From the NCBI GenBank assembly GCA_013350335.1, contig CM023534.1, forward strand, positions 19,859,302-19,923,301: DNA of 64,000 nucleotides. The letters are read 5' to 3'. Within the stretch, counting starts at the first letter, position 1; every line of letters begins with the position of its first letter. The notes beneath the pieces are model-generated. The model was not told the origin of the DNA and did no database searches. It saw nothing but the letters and a program-made list of their open reading frames with translations. Both the position numbers and the translations under genes were made by a program. The stretch comes from Chimonanthus salicifolius (taxonomy: Eukaryota > Streptophyta > Magnoliopsida > Laurales > Calycanthaceae). Below, piece by piece: positions 22,653 through 34,092 of this stretch.

Positions 22653-25600
22653 TGTAATAGCGTAGATTTTTCAATATATCAATATTTACGAAAATGCCAT
22701 TGGAGTTATGAATTAGAAGGTTATGATTGTAGATGAGAAAATGGTGGGGCCCATTGTTCAAATTAAGACCCAATGTGCATATTATATGGATCAAATTAAA
22801 TTAAATGGGTATTGTACATCTAATTGGGTCAAGATCGTTATTTGGGTCAAAGGACCCAATTGGGACCCAATGGGTCAAGATGGACTTATTTGACCATTGG
22901 GTGAGCTCAATTTTAATTGAGTTAGGCTGAATTGATTTGGAATTAAATAAAGGATAAATGGGTAGGCTTGATGCAAGTGTGTAAACCACATTCAAATGGC
23001 TAAACCACCCATAAATGGGTCATGGCCCAATTGGGTCAATGAGCTAAATGGGGACCCAATGGGTCAAGTTGACCATGTTGACCATGGTTGACCGTGTGGA
23101 CCCTCATGTGAGCTCAAAGGATGAGTCAAATTAGGTTGAGTTGGGACTGAAATGAGTTGGATTTGAATTAAGTAATGGAGTTGACTCAAGTGCATTAAAT
23201 GAATGGCATTAAATGTGGTGAGTTGGGCTAATGAGTTGGGTGAGTTAAGTTGGAAACAAAAGAGACCTTAAATTCCATTAAGTCAAATGGGGAGGTGAAG
23301 AGTTACCATGATCTCAAACACCACAAAGACAAGTCCCACACGTTGGGTACTTGTGGTGTGGGTTTCCATGCATGGAATTCAATGGCATGAGATGAGAACC
23401 ACCTTGGAAGCTTGGTTGGGTTTCCATCTCATAATGGAAACCCAAGACCCAACATGGGGAGCTGAAAGGATAGTCTAAGCTGAGGCCAAGTGTCCCATAG
23501 TTAAGCCATGGGACTCCTTGGTTTGATCAAGGATTGATGAGGGTAAATGAGGGGCTCAAGGGCTGTTTAACAAAAGCAACAAACCACATCCCCTGGTCGA
23601 TTGTGATCACAAAGAAAACATAGAATTCTCATCTCTCTTCCTCTCTCAAAAACCCATCCTCTTGGCGGAATTATCCTTTGGTGTTTTCACCATTATTCAA
23701 GCTTTCAATCAGCTAAGGACTAAGGGAGCAAGAAGGAAGAAAGCAATGATCAAAAGGAGAGAAGAGAAGCAAAGGAAATTGGTAAGTGTTTACATAAGAA
23801 TTTAGTTAAATAAATTGGTAAAAGGGAGCATGATTTGGCCATGGAATGGCCGAATCCATCAAGGGCTTAAACCTTGGATGGTGCTGTATAAAAAGGATAA
23901 AAAAATGGATCATTGGGTTCGGCCACTTTGGATGGCCGAACCCCATGAAATTATTTGGGTATTTTGATGGTTTTTTAAGGCTAAAAACCATGCAAAATCA
24001 TGGAGATTTTTACATGTTTTAATGGGACACTAAGTATATGTTAAAGAGGTTCAAATCATAGGCCATAGGGTTCGGCCACTTGGAATGGCCGAACCCCATG
24101 AAAGGATTTGACAAGCTTATGGTGATTTTTGATGGTTTTGAGAGATAACAACCATACAAGGTATGGAAGGGTTACGGTGTTTAAAAAAAGGAGATAAGGT
24201 GTATGTCTTGGGTCGGCCAATGTATGGCTGAACCATATCTTTCTTATGGTTAAATTAGTATGTCAAAACCATGAATAATTATGGGAAGTATTGAACCAAG
24301 AGAACCATAGGGTTCGGCCATGTGTATGGCCAAACCCCATGGACCATTTTATGGGATAAATGGACCCTTGTATGGGTATTTGGATTTAAGTTTATGATTA
24401 GTAATTGTTAATGGTTGTTGTGATGTTTTAAAGGTTAACATAGATGAAAGAATAATGGACTTAGATGCTCATTTTTTATCAACAAGGATAGCAAAGAGTA
24501 GCACCCAAAACCAAAAAGGGTGAGGTTCGGCCATGGGGTATGGCGAACCCCACCAAGTGATATGAATGGTGTTTGACTTTAAAAAGGTTTAAAGATGTTC
24601 CAATGGATGAGGTTATAAGATCCATTCTTTGGTGAATAAAAAGGAACTATAGGGTTCAGCCATGTGTATGGCCGAACCCCATAGAGTGACAATGATGAAC
24701 GGTTAAAGGCTAGGTAAATGGATGATTTGAATGGCATTTGAATGTAATTAGAATGGATTAAAGGACCAAGTTGGAGATAGTGATGTTCGGCCAAGTTGTA
24801 TGACCGAACCCCACTAAGGTGGATTTGTTTTGATAATAGTGGTTAGCAAGATTAATTATTGGTTAGCCTAGTGGCAAAACCGTAAATATAAGTTACAATG
24901 GAATAAAGGATTTGAAAGAGGGGTCAAACCAAGGTGGTATGGTCGGCCATGCTTTATGGCCGAACCCTACCAAGTTATATTATGTAATATAAGGTGTTTA
25001 TATGGATGGTATTGATCAAATGAAAAGGAGGATCAAAACCAAAGTGGGTGAGGTTCGGCCATGGGTATGGCCGAACCCCACAAGATGGTTTTGGGACTTA
25101 GATGTAAATGGAAATTAAATGATAGTATATTGACTTGCTGTTATATAAACAAGGTGACGGAACTTGAACTGCGCATGAGTCATGAACGGGTAACGCTTAA
25201 GAAAGAACGGACATTTAAGAGAACTTTCAGTAGGTTTCCTACCTACTTGTAACCACTGTTATATTGGGTTTTATCATGGTTTTTATGAGTTATGTTGTTA
25301 TTGTTTTATGTTTCAAATGGGTTTTGAATGTTGAGATATATTTACAAATGACATATATTCATTGACATCTCATGCATGGCATGGGGTGATGATTATGGAA
25401 ACCGGAACCCATACTCCGTCGGTATGCCCGTGATGCATCTGTGGGGCCTCCTTAGGCGATGAGAGTCCCGCCAGGAGGAATAACTTAATGATGAGAGTCC
25501 TATCCATAGGAAATGAGGAGTACTGTGGATTACCTTGACGTGAGAGTCCCGTCAAGTGATAGCTATGTATACTTGTGATGGGTGGAACTCATTACATTTG

Positions 25601-26219
25601 CACATACATACATAGCATTGATTTTATATGTTTTTGATGATCAAATATTATGATATATGCATGTTTTTATATACTAACCATGTGGTAGCCCTGATCGGAA
25701 AACATACTGGGCGCATTGATCTAACGCCCTATTTCTATCCTTAGAGGATAATGCAGGAAAAGGGAAAGGAAAATAGAAGGTCGAGGACCGCGAGGAAAAC
25801 CAAGCTTAAGTGCTTGGGTGTTGGACTGGAATTTTAATTACTATTGTTTGGATACACTTGTTTTGTGGACATGTAATAGTTAGTAACTTTGCTATGATTT
25901 GAATTATAGTTTGATGATGGTTATATGATTTAAGTTATTGTAAATATAACATGTGCTTGCTATCTAAGAATGAATGATTGTCTTAGGATTGATGATATTC
26001 CGCAATTAGTATAGTATGTTCCGCATGATTTAATTTAGTTCCATGTGTGTATTACTTATCATGAGGTTTAGTCCATGCACACATGGGTGGCTAGTTAAGG
26101 GTCGGACTTTGGAAGTCCGAACTTAACTCGCATCGTGACATCGTCCTCCCTCTTCCGGCTTTACTATATTATTTAAAAAAAAATTAGACTCTGAATCCCG
26201 GAAAGGGCGGGGCGTTACA
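22653..26219 (+). mobile_element. Solo LTR (LTR family B) nested in the chromovirus 5' LTR
   Basis: Starts TGTAATAGCG and ends GGGCGGGGCGTTACA, flanked by a perfect duplication TTTTA (22648-22652 and 26220-26224). 3567 bp, no coding sequence. It shares its ends and internal landmarks (ACTCCGTCGG; TACTTGTGATGGGTGG; the GGTTCGGCCAT hairpins) with the inverted copy at 59958-63122. The terminal GGGCGGGGCGTTACA resembles that of family A (GGGCGTGACA), so B may also be a chromovirus LTR. Confidence 0.9.
23835..25082. repeat. Array of ~10 GGTTCGGCCAT / ATGGCCGAACC hairpins in LTR family B
   Basis: Variants of a ~26-base inverted repeat recur near 23838, 23918, 24069, 24210, 24311, 24525, 24653, 24786, 24942 and 25053, separated by roughly 80-215 bp of unrelated AT-rich sequence. 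A typical unit is GGTTCGGCCATG followed by a 3-6 base loop and ATGGCCGAACCCCA. Several units have compensating or single changes. The second family-B LTR has a similar array. Confidence 0.9.
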
Positions 26220-27340
26220 TTTTAAAACCAAAACCTCATTGGTACAAGAAATCCCAAGTTTTTTCTTAAACTTTAAAATGGTTTTACACACTCAAAACAT
26301 GGCCAAAACTGGTTTTTCTTAATTCTAAACCAACTGGAATTTGAAAAGGAACACAGTCGTTACCTTCACTGGAGTTCCGGAGCTGAAAATCTGATCTTTT
26401 GAAAAACTTCCTTCTTAAGCTATGGTTAAGTTTAAAACTGGGAAAACAGAGGCAAGCAGGGAGCTCGGCTTGTTGGTTTCACAGTGAGGGATTGAGGGAG
26501 AAGAGATAGAAAGCTTGGGAGATTGAAAGCTGGGATGAGGGCTGAGATTTATAGAAATCTGATCACAAGGGTGGACACTGCATGCCACTGCATGCAGCTG
26601 GTGCTGACGTCCCGAACAGTGTATCCACTGTTCGGTGGTTTGGTTGCAGATCAGCCCTCCTCAAGTTCTGGTTTTGCCAATAAGTCCCTGTTTTGACAAA
26701 AATATGATTTTTAACTAAAAACAATACTTTTAAGGCTTGAAAATTTTAATCCAACCTGATAGATAAGTTGGGTCTTAAAAACTCTAATCACAATAAAAAT
26801 TTAGAGATTTAAAACTCACTAAAAACCATTGATTTAAATAAAAAAATAATTTAACACTATTTACATGTTTTAACTTGTGTTAAATAAAATAATTTAAAGT
26901 CCTCATTTTTTTGTTTTGAAAGAATAAACTAGACCATACTAAATGGTCTAACACAAGATACTTGTTTCAAAATTTATCTCATTTCGAAAACCATTTAAAA
27001 ATATTTATTTCTCCCTTTCGGGGTTTTGAAGGGCAGTTTTAAATACTATTTTCTGAAAATAAAATTATTTTATAATCAGAAATAGGAATCCTTGATTAAG
27101 GAGAATAATATCAACCAATAATAATCACATAATAGCACAATTTATAAAATAATAATAGTAAGCGATAAATTACCATTTTGCCCCTTCAGCTGGACGAGCT
27201 GGATCACTGAGCATTCGAGCTCGGATTGGGCCACCCCTAGGCTTCTAACTAAGCCCTAACCGTAATCTTCGAGATTAACCGATCTAAGCAAGATTATTAC
27301 GCTAAAGTATGCCTAATCTGGGTCAGGGTATTATACCAAT

Positions 27341-28713
27341 AAAAGTAGAAGAGTTTTTCTTAGGATTTTTAAAGGTGGACGATACATCGGGACAAAGATT
27401 TTTTAATGAACTTATAGATGTTCTAAAAACTTTTGAACTTAATATTGATGATATAAGGGGACAATGATATGATAATGGTTCTAATATGAAATGAAAACAT
27501 AAAGGAGTACAAAATAGGGTACTACAAATAAATCCTAAAGCATTCTATATGCCTTGTGGTTATCATAGTCTTAACTTAGTACTTTGTGATATAGTAAATT
27601 ATTGTTCTTAAGGTAAAACATTTTTTGGAATTGTACAACGTATATATAATGTATTTTCATCTTCTACAAAGCGGTGGACGGTTTTTAAAAATTATGTTAA
27701 AGGTATCACACTTAAACCATTATCACAAACGCGTTGGGAAAGTCACATTGAAAGTGTAAAAGCAATTAGATTCCAAGCTCCACAAATTAGAGATGTTTTA
27801 ATTGACTTATCGAACACTTGTGAAGATCCTAAGACAAAGAGTGATGCTGAAGACTTAACAACATTAAAAATTGAAAGTTTTGAATTCTTATTTGGTATGG
27901 TTATTTGGTATAATATATTGTTTGCAGTTAATACCACTAGTAGAGTTTTACAAGCAAACGACATGAATTTGGAGGTGCTTTAAAAGGCCTCATTTCTTTT
28001 TTTGAAACTCAAAGAGAAAGTGGATTTCAATCTGCCATGATTGATGTTAAAGAAATTGCTAGAGAAATGGAAATTGAACATATATTCCATGAAAAACGTA
28101 TTATTCGTAGAAAAAGACATTTTGATGAGAATGTTAGTAACAAGATAACACAATCACCTGAAGAGTCTTTTAGAGTTAATTACCTTTTACATATAATTGA
28201 TCAAGCTCTTATGTCACTTAAGACTAGATTTGAACAATTTCAAATATATGAAGGTACTTTTGGATTTTTGTTTGATTTGAAAAAGTTAAATTCTTTAGAT
28301 GATAATAGTTTGAAGAGTTCTTTTAATAAACTTAAAGATTTCAAAGACATGACATGATTTCTGATATTGATGAAAGTGATTTATTTTCATAATTAAAAAT
28401 TTTGAAAGATGGAATGCCAAAAGAAGTAAAAGAATCAATTGAAGTGCTAAATTAAACAATGAATTGTTGTTATCCAAATACATGGATTTTTTATAAAATA
28501 ATGTTGACTATACCAGCAACAATTGCCTCTGCAGAAAGAAGTTTTTTAAAGTTAAAATTGATAAAATCTTATCTTCGATCTACAATATCATAAGAAAGAT
28601 TAAATGGATTAACTATCTTATCTATTAAAAAAGATAAGTTAAAAGAACTTAAATATAATAATTTAATTAGTAATTTTATATGTCAAAATCTGAGAAGAAT
28701 AAATTTTATATAA
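27341..28713 (+). pseudogene. hAT transposase, C-terminal part including dimerisation domain
   Basis: Continues the frame cut at 10512 ([20 protein letters not shown]). Contains MPCGYHSLNLVLCDI (catalytic-core Cys/His region), [18 protein letters not shown], a DUF-like helical stretch (MIDVKEIAREMEIEHI), and the hAT dimerisation motif TIPATIASAERSFLKLKLIK. At least five in-frame stops and a frameshift near 27980 interrupt it. The end of the frame is about 130 bp from the right terminal repeat. Confidence 0.87.
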
Positions 28714-28852
28714 TACTTTGTTATAAATTTGATTATGATAGATGTTTTATACTTTGTTAAAAAAAGTATGATTTTTTTTTTAAGTGTAAAGGGTCCCATC
28801 TTGAAAGTTCGCCTAGGGCCCCTGAAATCTCAGGGCCGGCCCTGGCAATGAG

Positions 28853-29149
28853 ACCATAAGAATATTAACAAATGATATTTCAATGTTTTCTCAAAGAAAA
28901 CTTTTAAATGACAGCATCACACATAACTCAGGTTGACTAATTAACAATTGATTGTATTCATTAGGTGACACCAGGTTTCTTAGTTTATGACACTAATTAG
29001 GTAGGAAGTGAGTTGACGGGTCACCTTATGCTTATCTAACATGTTAATTGCACAATTTATAATTCTAAATACCGTCAAAGTATTCTTATTTAGAAAGATT
29101 AATTATTAAAATTTTAACTAAGCTTCATACTTTCTAATTGAAATACCTA
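28853..29149. other. No gene seen
   Basis: AT-rich sequence directly right of the hAT duplication. No coding content or repeat ends recognised. Confidence 0.4.
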
Positions 29150-29154
29150 CTTCA

Positions 29155-29280
29155 GGAAGTGGGGGTTGCGGATTCGAGTCTCATGGCCTAACCTTGGTGT
29201 GCCCTAAGGGTAGTGGGTTTACTCATGGGAGATTTACTCTGGGTATCCCACAGTTTCCCACACATAAATAAAAAAAAATA
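29155..29280 (+). repeat. tRNA-derived SINE fragment, 5'-truncated
   Basis: Begins in a B-box-like stretch (GGTTGCGGATTCGAGTCTC) and continues CTTGGTGTGCCCTAAGGGTA, GTAGTGGGTTTACTC, CAGTTTCCCACAC to an A-rich tail. The body matches in order, on the opposite strand, the fuller SINE at 48941-49115. Box A is missing. Confidence 0.65.
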
Positions 29281-29898
29281 AAATGTAGGCAATGAATAAG
29301 ATTTAACTCTCTATTTTATTATTTTTGTTTGTAATTTAGATCATGAAAATTTGATTACTTTATGTGATTAGTTTTTCATGATCAATCTGATGAAGTTCAT
29401 ATGATTAGATGAAAGAGTTTTCCTTAAATTTGAGTATATGAACACCGTATTTCGATTCTTTTGAATAATCTAAGTATCATAAAGATATTATTCCATTCCC
29501 CTTGTAAACAATGAAAGTTAAATGGGTATGATCTCTATGAGATCTTAATTTCATTTTCTTTTATCAATGCTTAAAACACTTAGATTTTTGGAGGGACCTT
29601 AGAATTAGCACCGATCCAATCCTCTCTTTGTTTTCTATCCCAGTAGAGGCCAATTTTTGCATTGAGGGGTGAGGATCTGTCCATACATTCTTTTGAAAAC
29701 CCCAAAATCCCAACAATTAGACCAAGTAATTGTCAATGGTCATCGAATGGGAAACCAATAGATCAAATCGTTGATCAACTTGCACATCCTCCAATGGATA
29801 GTAAATCTCCTCGCTATAATCTCATAAAAAAATCGAGTCCATAAGCAACAATAATTTAGATTTGTTATCTCAAGCAGCTTATGCAATTTTTTCAATTG
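29281..29898. other. No gene seen
   Basis: AT-rich sequence between the SINE fragment and the TRIM element. Short open frames only, without recognisable motifs. Confidence 0.4.
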
Positions 29899-30149
29899 GT
29901 AACGGTAGGGCCTCAGCTCAGAGACCTTGACCTTGAAAGGCCGAGCCCAATAGGGCCAGAAATCAGTGAAATGGGCCAGTGTTGGTCCGACTGTCGGCCA
30001 AAGACAGGTTGGGCGTGTGGATGTAGTAAAAAGTCCCAAATCACCGAGGAGCAAAAACGAAGGGGCTATATCAGAGGGAGAACACCCCTAACCCAGCATA
30101 ACGTGTTTTGAACATGTGAGTTGGACCATGTCCAATGTAAAGTCCTGTA

Positions 30150-33100
30150 TGTCACGCCCCGACCTGAAGGGTGGGCCCTGAACGCGACTGATTTTTTTTT
30201 TTTTTAAAGATAAACTAAACCAACCCACAAGCATTCTAACTGGGCCAAATCAACAGTTAGGCCCAGAGGTCACACATGATCCTAACATGTGGATTCAAAC
30301 ATATACCATAAGTCTACCCCACAAGAAAAGATATAACAATAACATCAACATATAACATGATCAAATCAAAACCAACCATTGATTATTACAAACATCGATT
30401 CAAGCCATTACAGAGGCATCATAGTTCAGTACATCAAATTCAAACAAATTAAGTACCACATCCGGTACTTAATAAAAGTAAACGGTTCCAAGAACCAACA
30501 AGAAAAGATTAGGGCATTCCCCTCCGGGGGAATCCCGAAACACTGCTTCAGCTTATCCACCCTAAGCTTGATAAAGAGGGTCCTCCTCCTCGGGTTCATC
30601 GCCTGAAAGGTGAGTGGGGTGAGCTGACTAGCCCAGTGAAGGAAATATAACAATGTAGGTTAAGTAAAAATATAACAGGTTAGCAACAGATCAATATCAC
30701 ATGCTTGATAACAATAAGCATAATATCATGTAATGTATCAACATCATTTCTCATCAATTACTGCCATCATCCAACGTAACGCCTGCCGACTATGTTGAGA
30801 CCAGTATTAAGTCCCGACACGGTCAAAATACATCCTTACAAGTACATCTCCGGCTCTGACTTAGCCGATACTGACATCTTCAAATCAGCAACTGACGACA
30901 TCATGGTCCACCCATGGTCCAGTAGACATAAACCATATCCCATATGGCCGATATTGGCTCAATAGCCTAGGTACATAGAAGTAGTCTTACATATTCATAT
31001 GATCAACATCATAATATCACAATCATCATCGGCACTCTTACTATAGTGCATCATGTCTAGGCATATGAGTGGGTTCCTCAAAACTGAAACCACTCATTGC
31101 TCAAGACTCATCTCATAATAAAACCTGTTTACATATTCTGTAAAGTTAAGTTCCTTCACCGTGATGTGTGGTTTACGCGGTCTCTGTTCAAACAACACAC
31201 AAGTACATAATCAATATACATAACAAATACGTACACATACATAGTATTTGAAAATCATACGTTTTCCCACAAAATATCCAGAGTTCATGGAATTGAGTCT
31301 CCTATTTGGTTTCTATCCTTTTTAAATTATCATAATCCACAATATAATAATAAAAAGGGGCTCAATCCAAAACTTATATTGTCTTCTGGGCATTGACCAG
31401 ATTGACTTATTGAGTTAGGTATAGATTCTCGGGTCACTTCTCGGTTGTCTTCTGGATAGGACCAAATCTGACATTTTGAGTTAGTCCTCGAGGTCACCCA
31501 GTGCCCGACTATATAGTGTCGGCCTGAAAGTGAATCACACAGTGCCCGACCAATAAGGTCGGCCTGGAAGCGGATACAATAGTATTTACACTATAAATAA
31601 TAAGAGAGAAGGGGTTAATACATTTTTTTTAATTAACAAGGGGGCATTAATCATCACATGCAATCAAACACATCATTAATAAATAAAGATTTAGACAAAA
31701 CAACAATCAAACAATATTTTATCACTTAAAAACTGGGTCCCTCGGAACATACCTCGGAACCGGGTACAGTGGCTTCGGATCATCTGAACCACACTATATC
31801 TAAGTCACTGACCTAATAACATGGGTCTGACTTCGGATCATCTGAACCACACTATATCTAAGTCACTGACCTAATAACATGGGTCTGACTTCGGATCGTC
31901 CAAAGGTTGGGTCTCGGACCTTCCGAAGTCCATCCGAACCGTTTAAAATCCGAAAACAACTCTCGGTGGATCTGTATGCCTCTTAACGTCCGAAGGCTGT
32001 CTTCGGAACGTCCGAGTGGGTTCGGTCTTTCCGAGCTCGGCTTGGTACGTCCAAAAGGGTCTGGCTTGCCTCAGGCGTAACTGAGCTTCTGGTGAAGCTC
32101 GGAACGTCCGAGGGTCACTGCTCGGACCGTCCGAAGGTTCGGACCATCCGAAGATCGGCTCTCGGACCTTCAGAGAGTAGTCTTCCTCACTGTCTGCGCC
32201 AGCAAATAGTGATGGCAGTCGGACAGTGAAATATGACTCTGGAAATGGAGGGCTTCCCGGACTCGGTTTTCACATCCAGCCGGTCTGATGGACTCCTCTG
32301 GGAGTCCTCTTTCCATATGGAATGGTTTGGAGCCTTGAAGCTCACTAGGCCACCGGATTTTAACAGTAAATCCTCACGGGTACATGAAGTCCATGGTTTT
32401 TCCTTAGATTTCAAACTGGTTTTTCTCACTGAAAACAGGGCCAAAATTAGATTTTTTGGATTCAAAACCGATCGAAATTGAAAGAGGAATGCAATGGATA
32501 CCTTTACTTTGGTTCCTGGTTTGAAAATCCTTCCTTCTAAGGCAACAGTAACTGAACTGGGAAAGAACAGAAAGGGTCGGGCAGTCTGGGTTTCAGCTGG
32601 GCTGAGAGAGACAAAGAGAGAGTAGATTTTGTTGGGATTGAAAACAGCTGAAAGAGGCTGGTTTTATAGATTTTTGGCCGGGAATTGGGGCCGGTGAGCC
32701 AATGCATGTAGCTGCATGCAGGTTCGGGTGATGTTCGTAACAGTAAGCATCGAGTTTGGTTTGGTTGCAGATCAGCCCTTTAATAGTTTTGGTTTTGCAA
32801 TTTGGTCCCTTTGATAAAACCCAATTTTAAAACTAAAAGCAATAATTTAAGAACTCAAAATATCAATCCAACCTTACAGATAGGTTGAGTTTTGAAAACC
32901 TTGGTTACGATAAAAATTTTAGAATTTATCTCTTACTAAAAATCAATGATTTAAATAAAATTCATAATTTACCAATATTTACTTAAATAAACAAATGTAA
33001 AATAAATCATTTTAGAAATCTCATTTTGGGTGCAATGAAATAAATAGACCATTCTTAAAGTGGTCTAACATAAAATACCAGTTTCAAAATTTATTTTATT

Positions 33101-33452
33101 TCCAAAACCCTTTAAAATAATTAATACTCCCTTTCGGGGTTTTGACGGGGAAATTTTAAATATCATTTTTTGAAAATAAATTCATTTTAAAATAAAAAAT
33201 GTAAATCCTTTATTAAGGAGAACATTATCAATCAATAATATTCACACATTAACAAATTTTATAAAATAAACACAACAAGCGGTAAATTACCAAAATACCC
33301 CTCCAGCTGAACGAGCTGGATCACTGAGCTCACGAGCTCGGATTGGGCCACAACTGGGCTTCCCTCGAAGTCCTAACCGTAATCTCTGAGATTAATTGGT
33401 TAAACAATATTATTTAAGCTAACACACGCCTAATTTGGGGTAGGGTATTACA
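30150..33452 (-). mobile_element. Solo LTR (family A) inside the TRIM left LTR
   Basis: Starts TGTCACGCCCCGACC and ends GGGTAGGGTATTACA; perfect duplication CTGTA (30145-30149 and 33453-33457). 3303 bp. Collinear with the chromovirus LTR at 10512-13743, in the same (minus) orientation. No internal retrotransposon sequence, so it arose by LTR-LTR recombination. Confidence 0.93.
31735..32185. repeat. TCGGA/TCCGA palindrome cluster, second copy of the LTR-A array
   Basis: Contains CTTCGGATCATCTGAAC (twice, as part of a ~70-bp direct duplication at about 31770-31890), CTTCGGATCGTCCAAAGG, CTCGGACCTTCCGAAG, TTCGGAACGTCCGAG, CTCGGAACGTCCGAGG, CTCGGACCGTCCGAAGG and TTCGGACCATCCGAAG. The position matches the cluster at 12110-12480, with a different number and order of units. 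Confidence 0.8.
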
Positions 33453-34092
33453 CTGTACGCCAATGTGGGCCCAGAGAGGACAGTATTGTGCTGGTCGAAT
33501 TTTGGTCAAGGTAGTTACAAATGATATTAGAGCTCAAAGTTCAAACCCTCTGTCTATAAAGGTCCCTTGCCCCTCCCCTATGTTGTAGTCAAGCTGAGCC
33601 CAAGAGGCCCCAAAGGCCTAAGTAACCGACTGAGTTGTTGTAATCGAGCTGAGCCTAGGACGACTCTGGGCCTAAGTGAGTTGGAATGTGCCCTTGGCCG
33701 GAAGCCCAGGCACCCGAATCGAGCCGAGGGAGACTTTGGGTTTAAGTGGGGTGGGTTGTAGGGTCCTTGTCCAGAGGCCCTGAAAGACCGAGCCCAGTAG
33801 GGCCAGAAGTCCGTGAAATGTGCCAGTGTCGGTTTGACCAACATGTACAATCGGTCCGACCGACGGCCAAAGGTTGGTTGGCTATATGGATGTGATAAAA
33901 AGTCCCACACTGCCCAAGAGCAAAAAATGAAGGGATACATAAGAGGGAGCACGCGAGCACGCTCCTAACCCAGCAAAACGCATATAGCGCATGTGAGTTG
34001 GACCAGACCCAATGTAAAGTCATGCGGGCCAGTGCGGACCCATGTGGATAATATTGTGCGGGTTGAATTCGTGTCAAGGTCGTTACAGTAAC

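Larger units (their letters stand above)
10512..27335 (-). mobile_element. Ty3/gypsy chromovirus (Tekay/Del-like), minus strand, nested in the hAT element
   Basis: Perfect 5-bp duplication CCAAT at 10507-10511 and 27336-27340. On the minus strand the order is 5' LTR (right, truncated and interrupted), leader ORF, gag, protease, reverse transcriptase, RNase H, integrase, chromodomain-like tail, 3' LTR (left, 10512-13743). The order protease-RT-RNase H-integrase and the chromodomain place it among chromoviruses; the very long LTR fits the Tekay/Del branch. Two solo LTRs are nested in it (15004-17450 and 22653-26219). Without them it is about 10.8 kb. All coding parts carry stops. The right end is rearranged (see 21293-22652), so the primer-binding site was not located. 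Confidence 0.92.
22534..27335 (-). repeat. 5' LTR of the chromovirus, truncated and split by a solo LTR
   Basis: Two blocks, 22534-22652 and 26220-27335, match consecutive parts of the left LTR (around 12545-12660 and 12656-13743). They end at GGGTCAGGGTATTATA beside the CCAAT duplication. Only the first ~1.2 kb of the 3.2-kb LTR (U3 side) is present; the U5 side and primer-binding site are missing, replaced by the rearranged segment 21293-22533. Confidence 0.8.
7103..28844 (+). mobile_element. hAT transposon, interrupted by nested LTR retrotransposons
   Basis: The left end CAGGCCCGGCCTTG and right end (inverted) CAGGGCCGGCCCTG are imperfect terminal inverted repeats, flanked by a perfect 8-bp target duplication GCAATGAG (7095-7102 and 28845-28852), diagnostic for hAT. 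Removing the nested chromovirus (10512-27335 plus its 5-bp duplication) leaves about 4.9 kb, a normal autonomous hAT size. It carries a transposase in two blocks (9407-10511 and 27341-28713) with many stops, so it is dead. Two deletion derivatives with closely related ends sit at 34924-36778 and 37286-38273. Confidence 0.93.
29904..34087 (+). mobile_element. TRIM-type LTR element with a nested solo LTR
   Basis: Left LTR 29904-33519 (308 bp after removing the nested LTR and its duplication), internal region 33520-33756 (237 bp), right LTR 33757-34087 (331 bp). The two LTRs share CCGAGCCCA(A/G)TAGGGCCAGAA, TGGATGT(A/G), AAAAAGTCCCA, CCTAACCCAGCA and a ...GTTACA end. The whole is flanked by GTAAC (29899-29903 and 34088-34092). 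A primer-binding site TGATATTAGAGC (33522-33533, cf. TGGTATCAGAGC of tRNA-Met) follows the left LTR, and a purine-rich tract GTGGGGTGGG precedes the right one. No protein is encoded, which defines a TRIM. Confidence 0.87.

Noticed and set aside
23835..25082. CRISPR-like look of regularly placed palindromic repeats
   Set aside because: Spacing is irregular (about 80-215 bp), the repeats are imperfect hairpins, and they lie in a plant LTR with a target duplication.
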